From: VXPQ01 sp965232485
Lineage (GTDB): Bacteria; Bacteroidota; Rhodothermia; Rhodothermales; VXPQ01
Direction of reading: 5' to 3'
Assembly: GCA_965232485.1 (NCBI GenBank)
Contig: OZ246975.1
Span: 2,046,001 to 2,110,000, forward strand
DNA: 64,000 nucleotides
Numbering within the stretch: position 1 is the stretch's first letter; every line of letters begins with the position of its first letter. Both the position numbers and the translations under genes were made by a program. Below the pieces are notes generated by a model. That model ran no database searches. It was not told the DNA's origin and saw only the letters and a program-made list of their open reading frames with translations. Shown here one piece after another: positions 53,252-60,949 of the stretch.

Positions 53252-53296
53252 TTAAGGATGCTCTGATCAAGTCCACTTCGATCAGAGCATCCTTAA
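53252..53296. repeat. Perfect 17-bp inverted repeat made from dispersed-repeat ends
   Basis: TTAAGGATGCTCTGATC (53252-53268) and its exact complement GATCAGAGCATCCTTAA (53280-53296) enclose 11 bases. The arms and the AAGTCC in the loop match the left end of the dispersed repeat, so this looks like two truncated copies facing each other. It sits between the TonB receptor and the secreted-protein gene. Confidence 0.88.
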
Positions 53297-53377
53297 TGTT
53301 GTCGTAACATAGGCCCGAAACAGTGCGGGGCGACTCAAAGGCCGCCCCGCGCAGAGAATTCGGTATGTTGTATCAGG

Positions 53378-56281
53378 TCAATCGAGTGCGTAACTCAGGC
53401 CGAGTGAAAAGGACCGCCCGAAGGTGTAGGATTCCGCAATGAAATCGGCGCCATTGTACGTGTGGGAGAACACCGTCTTCTGGTCCAGAAGATTTTTCAC
53501 GGAGCCCTTGAGCCCGAAATTGAACCAGAGGTCTTGCTTGATCGTCAGGTCGACGATATGCCTCGGCTGCTCGAAGATGTTCGGCGTGCCTCCCGACGCT
53601 ACGCGATCCAGACGTTGCCCGAACACATTGTAGTACACGCTTGCCGTGGCGCCGATCTCCGGGTTGTCGTAGGTCATGTCGAGATTGACCACGTACGGGG
53701 ACTGTCCCTGCAGGGGACGCGTGTCCGTAGCGTCCGGACGCAGCGCCCGGATGAGTTCCAGTTCATTCGCTTCGATCGCAACCTGGGAGCGGATGAACGA
53801 TATGTTGGCGCCCGCCCGTACGAACCGGAGGAAGCTGGCCAACTGGTCAAGGTTTTTCCGCGCTTCGATTTCCACTCCGTAGACCGTGGCGTGATCGGTG
53901 TTCTGGAATTGCACGTTGGGCGTGGACGCCGCGGCCCGCGGATTGATGGCCCGTTCGATCGGGTTGCGAAAATACTTGTAGAAACCGCTCACGGCAAAGA
54001 TTTCGCCGGGGCGGGCAAACCACTCCCAGCGCACATCGTAGTTGTCGATGAGCGCGCGTTCGATCTCCGGGTTGCCGAGATAAATGTAGTCGCCGATGAA
54101 ACTGAACGAGGCATAGGGTGCAATTTCACGGAAATTCGGACGCGCCAGCGTACGGCCTTGCGCGAGCCGTACGTTCATGTTTTCCCGGATTTCGTACACG
54201 AGGTTCATGGAGGGCAGGAGGTCCCGCGCGTCGATGATACCCTTGTCCAGCGAGGCGTCCGCGCTTGCTGCCGCCATGTCCGTGGTTTCCAGGCGCAAGC
54301 CCCCGATGGCGCGCAGGTTGCGGGTCAGAGGAAGGTCTAACATTACGTAGCCTGCCATGATATCCTGGTCGCCGTCATAGTTGCCGGACAGCGCCGAGGC
54401 GTCGAAGATATAGTTGCCGAAACGGAAGAACCGTTCGGTGCTGGCGTCTTCGGAAATGCCCACCTGTTCCGGGCCGAAGAAGGTTGCCGGGTCGCCGTCG
54501 TAGCGAATCTTGTCCTGCTGAAATTCGAAGCGCCGCTCGCGGAACGCACGGGACTTGCGTTCCATACTTCCGCCCACCTTCACTTGCGCCGACAACCCTC
54601 CCCACTGCTTGAAAGGCGCGGAAGCATCCAGCGAGCCGCTGCGCGCATCTTCTTCCATCGTGCGGAAATATCGCGTCGGCACGGGATACAGCGCCGGGCT
54701 GATGGAGTAGGAAGTTCTCGTCTCGCCGTTTCGTTCGAACGTGGTGTAGTGGTTCGTAAAGAACCGCAAGTCCGGCTCCTCCTGCAAGGTGTTTGCCAGC
54801 GAACCGGTCCATTCGATCTTCAGGCCATTATCGCCGAAGAGCAGATGTTCGCCGCGGGCCTGATAACTGTCCAGCTCCCGCGACACGTACTGGAGGGTGC
54901 GGGTTTCGTAGGTGGACTCTTCGTCAAAGTCTCGGGGGAACACCCCGAACTGGTAACGCGCCGACGATTCGCCGCTCCGGTTGTTCATGTAGTTGAAGCC
55001 CAGTTCGTGCTTCGGATGCGGCCTGTAGCTGGCGTTGATTAGCGATCCCCACAGCACCTCGTCCGTACCGCGCTGGTCCGTAAACAGAAAATCATTGTTG
55101 AGTTCCTGGGCGGAAGTGCTCGTAAGTGTGTACCGTCCGACCGAGCCGTCCCCGTACTCCCGGACGTTCCGGCTGTAACTTATGCTGGCAATGACGCCGA
55201 GTGGCCTGCCAAAAACCGGCAACTGGTTTCCGAGCGAGAAACTGTAGCTCTGGTTTACCGGGGCGGAAAGGCGGGTGGGCGCCATGACGCCGCTGAACGC
55301 CTTGGAAAGCCGGTCCAGTTCCTGGGCAGCCGCCGCATCCGTGAACGCATTACCGATGTTTGGAATGTGCAGATTCGGGTTGTTGAAAACCTCCGGTAAG
55401 GTATGTGTCCCCCCGTTGTTTCCGAGCCATCCGGCCGAACCCCCTTCGTAGGAAAGGAAGTCGCTGCCCGGTCCGACATTTCCCTTATAACTGATCGAGG
55501 AGGAGAACGAAACGGTAAAGTCGTCCGGGAACGCCTTCGTCCCGATGTTCACCGAGCCCCCCGAGAAACTGCCCGGCTTGTCCGGGGTGAAAGTTTTCGA
55601 TGTGACGATGTTGTCGAGCAGGTTCGCCGGGAAAAGGTCCAGCGGCACGGAGTTCCGGTCCGGATCCGCACTCGGCAGGGTGGCGCCGTTGAGCTGCGTA
55701 TTCATGTACCGGTCGCCGAGCCCCCGCACGTACACGTACTTGCCGCCCACGACAGACACCCCTGTTACCTTCTCCATGGCGTCCGCGGCGGTGGAACTGC
55801 CCGATCGCCCGATGGCTTCGGCGCTGATGGCGTCGCTCACGGCGGTGGCTTTCTGCCGCTGTTTCAGCAGGGAGGCTTCGGTGTTTTCAAGGGCGCGGGC
55901 CGCCACGACCACCTCGTCCAGGCCAATGGCCTTCGGCGCCAGCGCCAGATCGACGATGGTGGGTTCTCCTGCCGCCACGACCACATCCGTCACCGTGACG
56001 CTCGCGTAGCCGACGTAAGAGAAAACGACATTGTACGTTCCGGGCTCGATCGGGCTGATTGCATAATCCCCGTCGAGGTCGGTCGTCGCGCCGATCAGCG
56101 TGCCTTCGATCAGGACACTCGAGCCGATGAGGGTTTCTCCGGTTTCGGAGTCCACCACCTGGCCGGCGATGGATCCCGGTTGGGCGGATTGCGCGGCAGC
56201 CGTCGAGGCAAGCAGCGAAAGGCCCAGGCAAGCGATCCCAAGGCAAGCGACCTCCGCGCAACGCCTGTGTAATCGTGTCAT
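53378..56281 (-). CDS. TonB-dependent outer-membrane receptor with carboxypeptidase-regulatory-like domain
   Basis: Start at the ATG at 56281 (MTRLHRRCAEVACLG), leading into a signal peptide with the probable cleavage TAAAQ. The 967-residue protein then has a CarboxypepD_reg-like domain (GSIAGQVVDSETGETLIGSS to YNVVFSYVGYASVTV, about 35-110), a plug domain (IGLDEVVVAARALENTEASL, VSVVGGKYVYVRGLGDRYMN), and a 22-strand barrel ending FGRSFSLGLSYALD. It imports a ligand across the outer membrane with TonB energy; the ligand is unknown. No SusD partner is present; instead the Por-sorted secreted protein follows. The regulatory-like domain is typical of Bacteroidota-lineage receptors. Confidence 0.93.
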   Translation of the reverse strand: MTRLHRRCAEVACLGIACLGLSLLASTAAAQSAQPGSIAGQVVDSETGETLIGSSVLIEGTLIGATTDLDGDYAISPIEPGTYNVVFSYVGYASVTVTDVVVAAGEPTIVDLALAPKAIGLDEVVVAARALENTEASLLKQRQKATAVSDAISAEAIGRSGSSTAADAMEKVTGVSVVGGKYVYVRGLGDRYMNTQLNGATLPSADPDRNSVPLDLFPANLLDNIVTSKTFTPDKPGSFSGGSVNIGTKAFPDDFTVSFSSSISYKGNVGPGSDFLSYEGGSAGWLGNNGGTHTLPEVFNNPNLHIPNIGNAFTDAAAAQELDRLSKAFSGVMAPTRLSAPVNQSYSFSLGNQLPVFGRPLGVIASISYSRNVREYGDGSVGRYTLTSTSAQELNNDFLFTDQRGTDEVLWGSLINASYRPHPKHELGFNYMNNRSGESSARYQFGVFPRDFDEESTYETRTLQYVSRELDSYQARGEHLLFGDNGLKIEWTGSLANTLQEEPDLRFFTNHYTTFERNGETRTSYSISPALYPVPTRYFRTMEEDARSGSLDASAPFKQWGGLSAQVKVGGSMERKSRAFRERRFEFQQDKIRYDGDPATFFGPEQVGISEDASTERFFRFGNYIFDASALSGNYDGDQDIMAGYVMLDLPLTRNLRAIGGLRLETTDMAAASADASLDKGIIDARDLLPSMNLVYEIRENMNVRLAQGRTLARPNFREIAPYASFSFIGDYIYLGNPEIERALIDNYDVRWEWFARPGEIFAVSGFYKYFRNPIERAINPRAAASTPNVQFQNTDHATVYGVEIEARKNLDQLASFLRFVRAGANISFIRSQVAIEANELELIRALRPDATDTRPLQGQSPYVVNLDMTYDNPEIGATASVYYNVFGQRLDRVASGGTPNIFEQPRHIVDLTIKQDLWFNFGLKGSVKNLLDQKTVFSHTYNGADFIAESYTFGRSFSLGLSYALD

Positions 56282-56470
56282 GTCGGTAAAATCAAGAGGG
56301 TTTGGCAAGCGGCTCTTGTGCGAAGCGCGTCGTAACGTATCTTACAGCCGTGCGCTTGTGCACGCGACGAAACATACGTACGCCACATTACCACAATGTT
56401 AACGTTGCGTCTTCGCGCGTTTTTTAAGCAAAAAATGCTCGCTTCTCCGGAAATTCTCTAAAAAATCACA
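56282..56470. promoter_or_regulatory. Divergent spacer between the TonB receptor and MFS genes
   Basis: Contains the short palindrome ACATT-ACCAC-AATGT at 56385-56399 followed by overlapping GTTAAC and AACGTT. A repressor or regulator site is possible, but arms this short can occur by chance. No confident -35/-10 pair was found. Confidence 0.3.
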
Positions 56471-57673
56471 TTGCCTGCCCATTCTCGCCGGGATTTCCTT
56501 ATTCTTTTCGCGTTGTGGCTGATGGTGTTTTCCGCCAGTAGCCAGGTCATTGTGATTTCGCCCATCTTGCCCCGCATTGCGGAGGCGCTGGATGTGCAGG
56601 CGTCGCTGCTCGGCACGCTGGTTACGTCTTACGCCGTGATGCTGGGCTTTTTCGCTCTGGTGACCGGACCCATTTCCGACAAGATCGGGCGGCGGCGGAT
56701 TCTGCTGGTCGGGACCGGTTTCATGGCCGCGTGTTTGTATCTGCACGCCTTGGCCGATACGTATGCATCCCTGCTCGCCGTGCGCGCGCTGGCGGGCATG
56801 GCGGGCGGCGCCCTGAGCGGAGCCGCCGTGGCCTATGTGGGGGATTATTTCCCGTACGATCAGCGGGGATGGGCCAATGGATGGGTAATGAGCGGGATTG
56901 CGGTCGGACAGGTGGTTGGCATTCCACTCGGGACACTCCTTGCAGAATTCGGAGATTACCGTTGGCCGTTTCTGATGTTTGCGGTCACCATGACAGGCGC
57001 CTTCCTGTTGATATGGAGGGTGGTTCCGCAGCCAGACGTGCAGCGGGACGTTCGCCGTCTTTCCGTGGGCCGGGTCGTTTCGGATTACATCGTCCTTTGC
57101 CGTCGCCCCGTGACGCGGAATGCGGCGCTGGTCTACTTCCTGACGTTCCTCGGAGTGGGGTTGTATCTCGTGTATCTTCCGACTTGGCTGGAGCGCGGCC
57201 TGAACGTGCGCGGCGAAGCCATTGCGGCGCTCTTTTTGTTTGGCGGACTGGCCCATGTAGTTGCGGGACCCGCCGCCGGAAAACTGTCCGACCGAGTGGG
57301 CCGCAAGCCGCTCGTTATATGGTCTTGCATCGGTCTGGCCGTCGTAATGCCGCTGATGACCTGGCTGGCGACCGGCATGTGGATCGCCAGCGCGTTGTTC
57401 ACGGCGGCCATGTTGTTGCTTGCTCTGCGCATCAGTCCGCTTCAGTCGTTGCTGAGCGCGCTGGTTCCGTCCAGCAGCCGCGGCATGTTGATGAGTTTCG
57501 CGATTGCGTCGGGGCAAGTCGGCATCGGCATCAGCGGGGCGCTTGCCGGTCTGGCCTATGCCCGGTACGGTTACTGGAGCAATACGATTCTGGCCATCGT
57601 CGCCGTGCTGATCATGGCGCTGATGGTGTGGCGCGGCTTGCCGGAGCCCGACGAAACGACTCCTGCGCATTGA
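56471..57673 (+). CDS. Major facilitator superfamily transporter
   Basis: A 400-residue membrane protein with 12 predicted helices. Motif A between helices 2 and 3 is GPISDKIGRRRILLVG, and the corresponding loop in the second half is GKLSDRVGRKPLVIW. It resembles the drug:H+ antiporter or sugar/metabolite efflux group; the substrate is unknown. The start is a TTG at 56471 with no clear ribosome-binding site, so a later ATG cannot be excluded. It is divergent from the TonB receptor and precedes dciA by 30 bases. Confidence 0.88.
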   Translation: MPAHSRRDFLILFALWLMVFSASSQVIVISPILPRIAEALDVQASLLGTLVTSYAVMLGFFALVTGPISDKIGRRRILLVGTGFMAACLYLHALADTYASLLAVRALAGMAGGALSGAAVAYVGDYFPYDQRGWANGWVMSGIAVGQVVGIPLGTLLAEFGDYRWPFLMFAVTMTGAFLLIWRVVPQPDVQRDVRRLSVGRVVSDYIVLCRRPVTRNAALVYFLTFLGVGLYLVYLPTWLERGLNVRGEAIAALFLFGGLAHVVAGPAAGKLSDRVGRKPLVIWSCIGLAVVMPLMTWLATGMWIASALFTAAMLLLALRISPLQSLLSALVPSSSRGMLMSFAIASGQVGIGISGALAGLAYARYGYWSNTILAIVAVLIMALMVWRGLPEPDETTPAH

Positions 57674-57703
57674 TTCCCGCCCCTCGTTGAGCCTGCCTGA
57701 GCC

Positions 57704-57997
57704 ATGCCCCGATCCAGAGAATTCCGTCCTTTGGGCGATGTCCTCGAAGCCCTTATCGACCGGCTGAATATGCGGCCCCGCCTTGACGAAGCGAAGGTGG
57801 TGAATACGTGGCGAAGGCTGGTCGGCCCGGCGGTATGCGACGTTATGGACGGAGCCTGGGTGCAGGGCCGGACACTCTTTGTCCGGATTACAAGCGCTGC
57901 CTGTCGGCAGGATATGCACCTGGATCGGTCAAGGTGGCGAGATCGGCTCAACGAGCGGCTGGGCGCGGAGCGCATCCAGGAGATCGTGTTCCGGTAA
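57704..57997 (+). CDS. DciA (DUF721) family protein, predicted DnaB helicase partner
   Basis: A 97-residue protein of the DUF721/DciA family. Visible features are LGDVLEALIDRLNMRPRLDE, the conserved WRRLVGPAVCD, and LFVRITSAACRQDMHLDRSR followed by WRDRLNERLG with the terminal IQEIVFR. DciA is the ancestral loader or stimulator of DnaB in bacteria without DnaC or DnaI. It is short and lacks the N-terminal extension of longer DciA proteins. It converges on fabF with nine bases between stops. DnaB itself is encoded at 35.2 kb in this window. Confidence 0.85.
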   Translation: MPRSREFRPLGDVLEALIDRLNMRPRLDEAKVVNTWRRLVGPAVCDVMDGAWVQGRTLFVRITSAACRQDMHLDRSRWRDRLNERLGAERIQEIVFR

Positions 57998-58006
57998 CGG
58001 CCTCGA

Positions 58007-59263
58007 TTATTCCTCGAATTTTCTGAAGGCCACCGAGGTATTGTGGCCGCCGAAGCCGAATGCATTGCTTGCGCCGACGCGCACCGGGCGGCGTTTCGGT
58101 TCGTTGAAGGTGTAGTCCAGGTCGCACGCCGGATCGTCCTCCTCGAAATTGATCGTGGGCGGAATGCGATCATGCACAATCGCAAGGATGGTTGCAATGG
58201 CTTCTACCGCGCCCGCGGCGCCCAGCAAGTGGCCGGTCATGCTCTTGGTGGAGGACAGGGCCATGTCGTAGGCGTGCGCCCCGAACACTTGCTTGACGGC
58301 TTTCGTTTCCGCCACGTCGCCAAGGGGCGTGGAGGTTCCGTGCATGTTCAGATAATCCACCTCTTCGATCTCCAGGTCCGCATCCCGCAAGAGCGAATAC
58401 ATGGCGAGCGCTGCGCCGCTTCCTTCCGGATCCGGGGCCGTCATGTGGTATGCGTCGGCGGACATGCCTACCCCGATGATTTCGGCGTAAATGTTTGCGC
58501 CCCGGTTTTGGGCATGGCTCAACTCCTCGATCATGAGCGCTCCGGCGCCTTCGCCCAACACGAATCCGTCTCGGTTCGCGTCGAAGGGGCGGCTGGCGCG
58601 GGCCGGGTCGTCGTTTCGGGTAGAGAGCGCCCGCAGCGCATTGAACCCGCCTACGCCGAGTTCCGTCACGCTGGCCTCCGTACCTCCCGAAAGGATCGCA
58701 TCGGCCTGCCCCTGCTGGATCAGCATGTAGGCGTCGCCGATGTTGTTGTTGCCCGTGGCGCACGCCGAAACGATACAGTAATTTGGTCCCCGGAACCCAT
58801 ACTTCATCGAAATATGCCCGCTCGCAATGTCCGGGATCATCATCGGAATAAAGAATGGCGAGATGCGACGCGGTCCTCTTTCGAGATGAATCGACGTCTG
58901 GTCCTGGAAGGTTTGCAACCCGCCGATGCCGCTTCCGAAAACGACGCCGATGCGATCCTTGATTGCTTGCGGGACGTCGTCTCGGTCCAGACCCGCGTCG
59001 CGCACGGCTTGTTCTGCGGCGACCATGGCGAACTGGGCGAACCGATCCAGCCGGTTCACCGCCTTGGGTCCAAGGGCTTCTCTGGCGTTGAAGCCCTTGA
59101 GTTCGCAAGCAAACTTCGTTGGGAAATCTTCCGTGTCGAACAGGGTAATAGGCGCCGCTCCGCTTTCGCCCCGCATCATAGCCTCCCAGAAGGCGTCTAC
59201 GGAGTTTCCAAGCGGGGTCAGGGCGCCCATCCCCGTGATGACGACTCTGCGTTCTTTTGGCAT
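58007..59263 (-). CDS. fabF: 3-oxoacyl-ACP synthase II FabF
   Basis: Elongating beta-ketoacyl-ACP synthase. The 418-residue product starts RRVVITGMGALTPLGNSVDA, with the catalytic Cys in IVSACATGNNNIGDAYMLIQ, the two histidines in YLNMHGTSTPLGD and STKSMTGHLLGAAGAVEAIA, and the terminal NAFGFGGHNTSVAF. It follows acpP by 24 bases, the standard acpP-fabF pair, and complements fabH-fabD-fabG at 17.9-20.7 kb. Confidence 0.97.
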   Translation of the reverse strand: MPKERRVVITGMGALTPLGNSVDAFWEAMMRGESGAAPITLFDTEDFPTKFACELKGFNAREALGPKAVNRLDRFAQFAMVAAEQAVRDAGLDRDDVPQAIKDRIGVVFGSGIGGLQTFQDQTSIHLERGPRRISPFFIPMMIPDIASGHISMKYGFRGPNYCIVSACATGNNNIGDAYMLIQQGQADAILSGGTEASVTELGVGGFNALRALSTRNDDPARASRPFDANRDGFVLGEGAGALMIEELSHAQNRGANIYAEIIGVGMSADAYHMTAPDPEGSGAALAMYSLLRDADLEIEEVDYLNMHGTSTPLGDVAETKAVKQVFGAHAYDMALSSTKSMTGHLLGAAGAVEAIATILAIVHDRIPPTINFEEDDPACDLDYTFNEPKRRPVRVGASNAFGFGGHNTSVAFRKFEE

Positions 59264-59287
59264 ACGGGACGGAGGCGTAGCGCGGCC

Positions 59288-59527
59288 TTACGAGACCTTT
59301 TCCTCGAGATAGCTTACCGCATCTCCCACCGTTGCGATGGTTTCTGCGTCCTCATCGGAAATGGTGATGTCGAATTCCTTCTCGAACTCCATGATCAACT
59401 CGACAGTGTCAAGCGAGTCCGCACCAAGATCGTTCGTGAAAGAAGCGTCGGAAGAGACATCGGATTCTTCCACGCCCAGCTTTTCCACGATGATAGATGT
59501 GACTTTCTCTGCGATCGGGTTCGCCAT
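59288..59527 (-). CDS. acpP: Acyl carrier protein
   Basis: A 79-residue acidic protein with the phosphopantetheine attachment Ser in DLGADSLDTVELIMEFEKEF. Start ATG at 59527. It is co-transcribed with fabF. The 276-base spacer to metK on the other strand (59528-59803) contains the divergent promoters, but I found no clear promoter boxes or known riboswitch in it. Confidence 0.97.
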   Translation of the reverse strand: MANPIAEKVTSIIVEKLGVEESDVSSDASFTNDLGADSLDTVELIMEFEKEFDITISDEDAETIATVGDAVSYLEEKVS

Positions 59528-59803
59528 GATTCAAAACCTCTGGTAAAGTTGGTGAAAGAGGCCACAGGGTTCCCGAAAAACGGAAAGCCGATGCTGCGGC
59601 AGCGATTCAGTGAGAACTTTTTTGTCAGGAACGCCCGAAAATACGGCAAGGCGGCTGCATAAGCAACGCCCTTCTGCGCCGTCGGTTTTCGTAAAATAAC
59701 AATGGAGACCCTTTCTGGGCGAATCTATCTTGCACATTTTCCGTTGCATTACCCCTTAACTCGTTCCGGGACCCCGGCCGTATCACGCCATCACGCCGTT
59801 TGT

Positions 59804-60949
59804 ATGTCGCATCTTTTTACTTCCGAATCCGTATCCGAAGGTCACCCCGACAAAGTGGCCGACCAGATATCCGACGCCGTGCTGGACGCCGCGCTAACGG
59901 ACGATCCGCACAGCCGCGTCGCGGTCGAAACCCTCGTGACGACGGGTCTTGTGCTCGTGGCCGGGGAAATGACGACCCAAACCTATGTAGACGTCGAGAA
60001 AATCGTTCGAAAGACGATAAAAGAGATCGGGTATATGGACCCCGCGCTCCGGTTCGACGCAGAATCGTGCGCCGTGCTGACGTCTATTCACGAACAGAGC
60101 GGGGATATCGGGCAGGGCGTCGATGCGGGCGGCGCAGGCGATCAGGGCATCATGTTCGGCTATGCGTGCCGCGAATCGGAAGACATGATGCCGCTTCCGA
60201 TCACGTATGCACACAGACTGGTCCGCGAACTGGCGGACATTCGCAAGATGGAAAACGTCATGCCGTATTTGCGCCCGGACGCGAAAAGTCAGGTGACCAT
60301 TGAGTATGAAGACGATCGCCGTACGCCGCGCCGCATTCACACGGTGGTCGTCTCGACGCAACACAGCGAAGATGCCGAACGAGACGATATCGAAGCCGAT
60401 ATACGCAACCATCTTTTGCCGAGGGTAATCGATGCGGAGTTGCTGGACGCCGACTGCATTGTGCATGTGAATCCTACAGGCCGGTTCGTACTGGGCGGAC
60501 CCCATGCGGACGCCGGGCTTACGGGCCGCAAGATCATTGTAGACACTTATGGCGGCAAGGGCGCGCACGGCGGCGGCGCTTTCAGTGGAAAGGATGCTTC
60601 GAAGGTGGATCGATCCGGCGCCTACGCCGCCAGGCATATAGCAAAAAACATTGTTCGGGCGCATCTTGCGGAAGAAGTGGAAGTGCAAATATCCTATGCG
60701 ATCGGCGTCGAGAAACCGGTTTCCGTCGCCGTAGACACGAAAGGCACGGGCCATGCGCTGGCCGACCGGGAACTGGCGACGATCATACTCGATCTGTTCG
60801 ATTTGCGACCGCAAGCGATCATAGAACGCTTCGATTTGCGCAAGCCGCAGTTTCTCCGCACGGCGGCGTACGGACATTTTGGACGTTCCGAATTTGCATG
60901 GGAGGAAACGGATTGCGTCGATATGCTGAAAGCCGCCGCGGGCGCGTAG
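59804..60949 (+). CDS. metK: S-adenosylmethionine synthetase
   Basis: Makes SAM from methionine and ATP. I start at the ATG at 59804 (MSHLFTSESVSEGHPDKVAD), the family N-terminus; 34 open codons upstream are not conserved. The 381-residue product has GHPDKVADQISDAVLDA, DVGAGGAGDQGIMFGYA-like sequence (GVDAGGAGDQGIMFGYA), and GKGAHGGGAFSGKDASKVDR, the second MetK signature. Its 3' end overlaps the likely TTG start of the next gene by 37 bases. Confidence 0.96.
   Translation: MSHLFTSESVSEGHPDKVADQISDAVLDAALTDDPHSRVAVETLVTTGLVLVAGEMTTQTYVDVEKIVRKTIKEIGYMDPALRFDAESCAVLTSIHEQSGDIGQGVDAGGAGDQGIMFGYACRESEDMMPLPITYAHRLVRELADIRKMENVMPYLRPDAKSQVTIEYEDDRRTPRRIHTVVVSTQHSEDAERDDIEADIRNHLLPRVIDAELLDADCIVHVNPTGRFVLGGPHADAGLTGRKIIVDTYGGKGAHGGGAFSGKDASKVDRSGAYAARHIAKNIVRAHLAEEVEVQISYAIGVEKPVSVAVDTKGTGHALADRELATIILDLFDLRPQAIIERFDLRKPQFLRTAAYGHFGRSEFAWEETDCVDMLKAAAGA

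Noticed and set aside
56385..56399. Strong operator upstream of the TonB receptor
   Set aside because: The palindrome has only 5-base arms and could be chance; listed only as a weak regulatory note.
59528..59803. SAM riboswitch in the metK leader
   Set aside because: I could not match the sequence to SAM-I, SAM-II or SAM/SAH conserved cores. A covariance search (Infernal against Rfam) would decide.
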